A stretch of DNA of 52,605 nucleotides, taken from contig JAUXVJ010000028.1 of NCBI GenBank assembly GCA_030684515.1, positions 1 through 52,605 on the forward strand, written 5' to 3'. Source of the stretch: Actinomycetota bacterium (GTDB lineage Bacteria; Actinomycetota; Actinomycetes; S36-B12). A program made the position numbers and the translations under genes. Numbering within the stretch: the first letter of the stretch is position 1; every line of letters starts with the position of its first letter. Below the pieces are notes generated by a model, which was not told the DNA's origin, did not search any database, and saw only the letters and a program-made list of their open reading frames with translations. Positions 52,561-52,605 of the stretch are shown here, one piece after another.

Positions 52561-52605
52561 TGGTGGGGCGGGCGGGGCTCGAACCCGCGACGACCAGATT
52601 ATGAG
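52561..52605 (-). tRNA. tRNA with CAU anticodon (3' part; Met or Ile2)
   Basis: Minus-strand 3' half of a tRNA, cut by the window end. The anticodon loop CTCATAA (CAU anticodon) is followed by the stem strand TCTGG, a 5-nt variable loop, the T arm GCGGG-TTCGAGC-CCCGC, acceptor strand CCGCCCC, discriminator A and an encoded CCA. Elongator Met is most likely; initiator and lysidine-modified Ile tRNAs share the anticodon, so the 5' half is needed. Confidence 0.85.

Overview
The window looks like a chromosomal segment of a moderately GC-rich actinobacterium, probably an uncultured or environmental one. The main evidence is the gene order ahpE - DUF3052 - aceE - PucR-type regulator - fabD - fabH - acpP - fabF - DUF3145, an actinobacterial signature (fabH inside the operon resembles Streptomyces; ahpE/DUF3052/aceE/PucR next to fab genes resembles Mycobacterium). 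Homodimeric AceE, lipoproteins, a class F-like sortase and several apparently leaderless mRNAs fit this. No plasmid, phage, IS element or CRISPR array was seen, and no gene appears frameshifted.

Layout. (1) 0.2-4.8 kb, minus strand: wecB, a BcsB-like secreted anchor protein and a processive GT2 synthase, a compact exopolysaccharide module. (2) 4.9-15.9 kb: housekeeping block of peroxiredoxin, DUF3052, pyruvate dehydrogenase E1, a ferritin-like/VIT iron transporter, the FasR-like activator and the type II fatty acid synthesis operon, then a TMEM175-like channel and DUF3145. (3) 16.0-19.7 kb, minus: a translationally coupled glycosyltransferase / alpha-alpha-barrel protein / GH130 phosphorylase operon. 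(4) 20-26 kb: small hypothetical proteins, a sugar:H+ symporter, a TlpA-like thioredoxin lipoprotein, a two-domain VOC protein, a UbiA prenyltransferase and a secreted NlpC/P60-like protein. (5) 26.2-30.0 kb, minus: a Rieske oxygenase followed by a complete polar amino acid ABC transporter; the oxygenase has Tyr at the position of an expected iron-ligand His. (6) 30.4-35.3 kb: an envelope/secretome island with a DUF3494 ice-binding-like protein, a class F-like sortase, a secreted propeller protein, TesB and a secreted GSDH-type sugar dehydrogenase.

(7) 35.3-44.9 kb, minus: the most distinctive region, an acyl-CoA catabolic cluster of four thiolase-superfamily (Ltp-like) proteins lacking the thiolase nucleophilic Cys, three DUF35 Zn-ribbon/OB proteins, two unequal acyl-CoA dehydrogenases and a TetR regulator. 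The composition resembles the steroid side-chain retro-aldolase systems (ChsE1/E2, ChsH2-DUF35, Ltp2). Two separate tandem duplications built it; one copied a DUF35-Ltp pair together with its 5' leader. A good promoter overlapped by a 24-bp dyad lies in front of the dehydrogenase operon. (8) 45.3-52.6 kb: a large kinase-like/LPG-synthase-like membrane protein, a Cys-type sulfatase with its radical-SAM maturase (carrying a C-terminal SEC-C zinc motif), a small lipoprotein and the 3' half of a CAU-anticodon tRNA.

My best candidate for something undescribed is the duplicated Ltp-DUF35/ACAD regulon. Next come the ice-binding protein/sortase pair and the Rieske-ABC operon. Functions are read from motifs and gene order only; substrates are inference.
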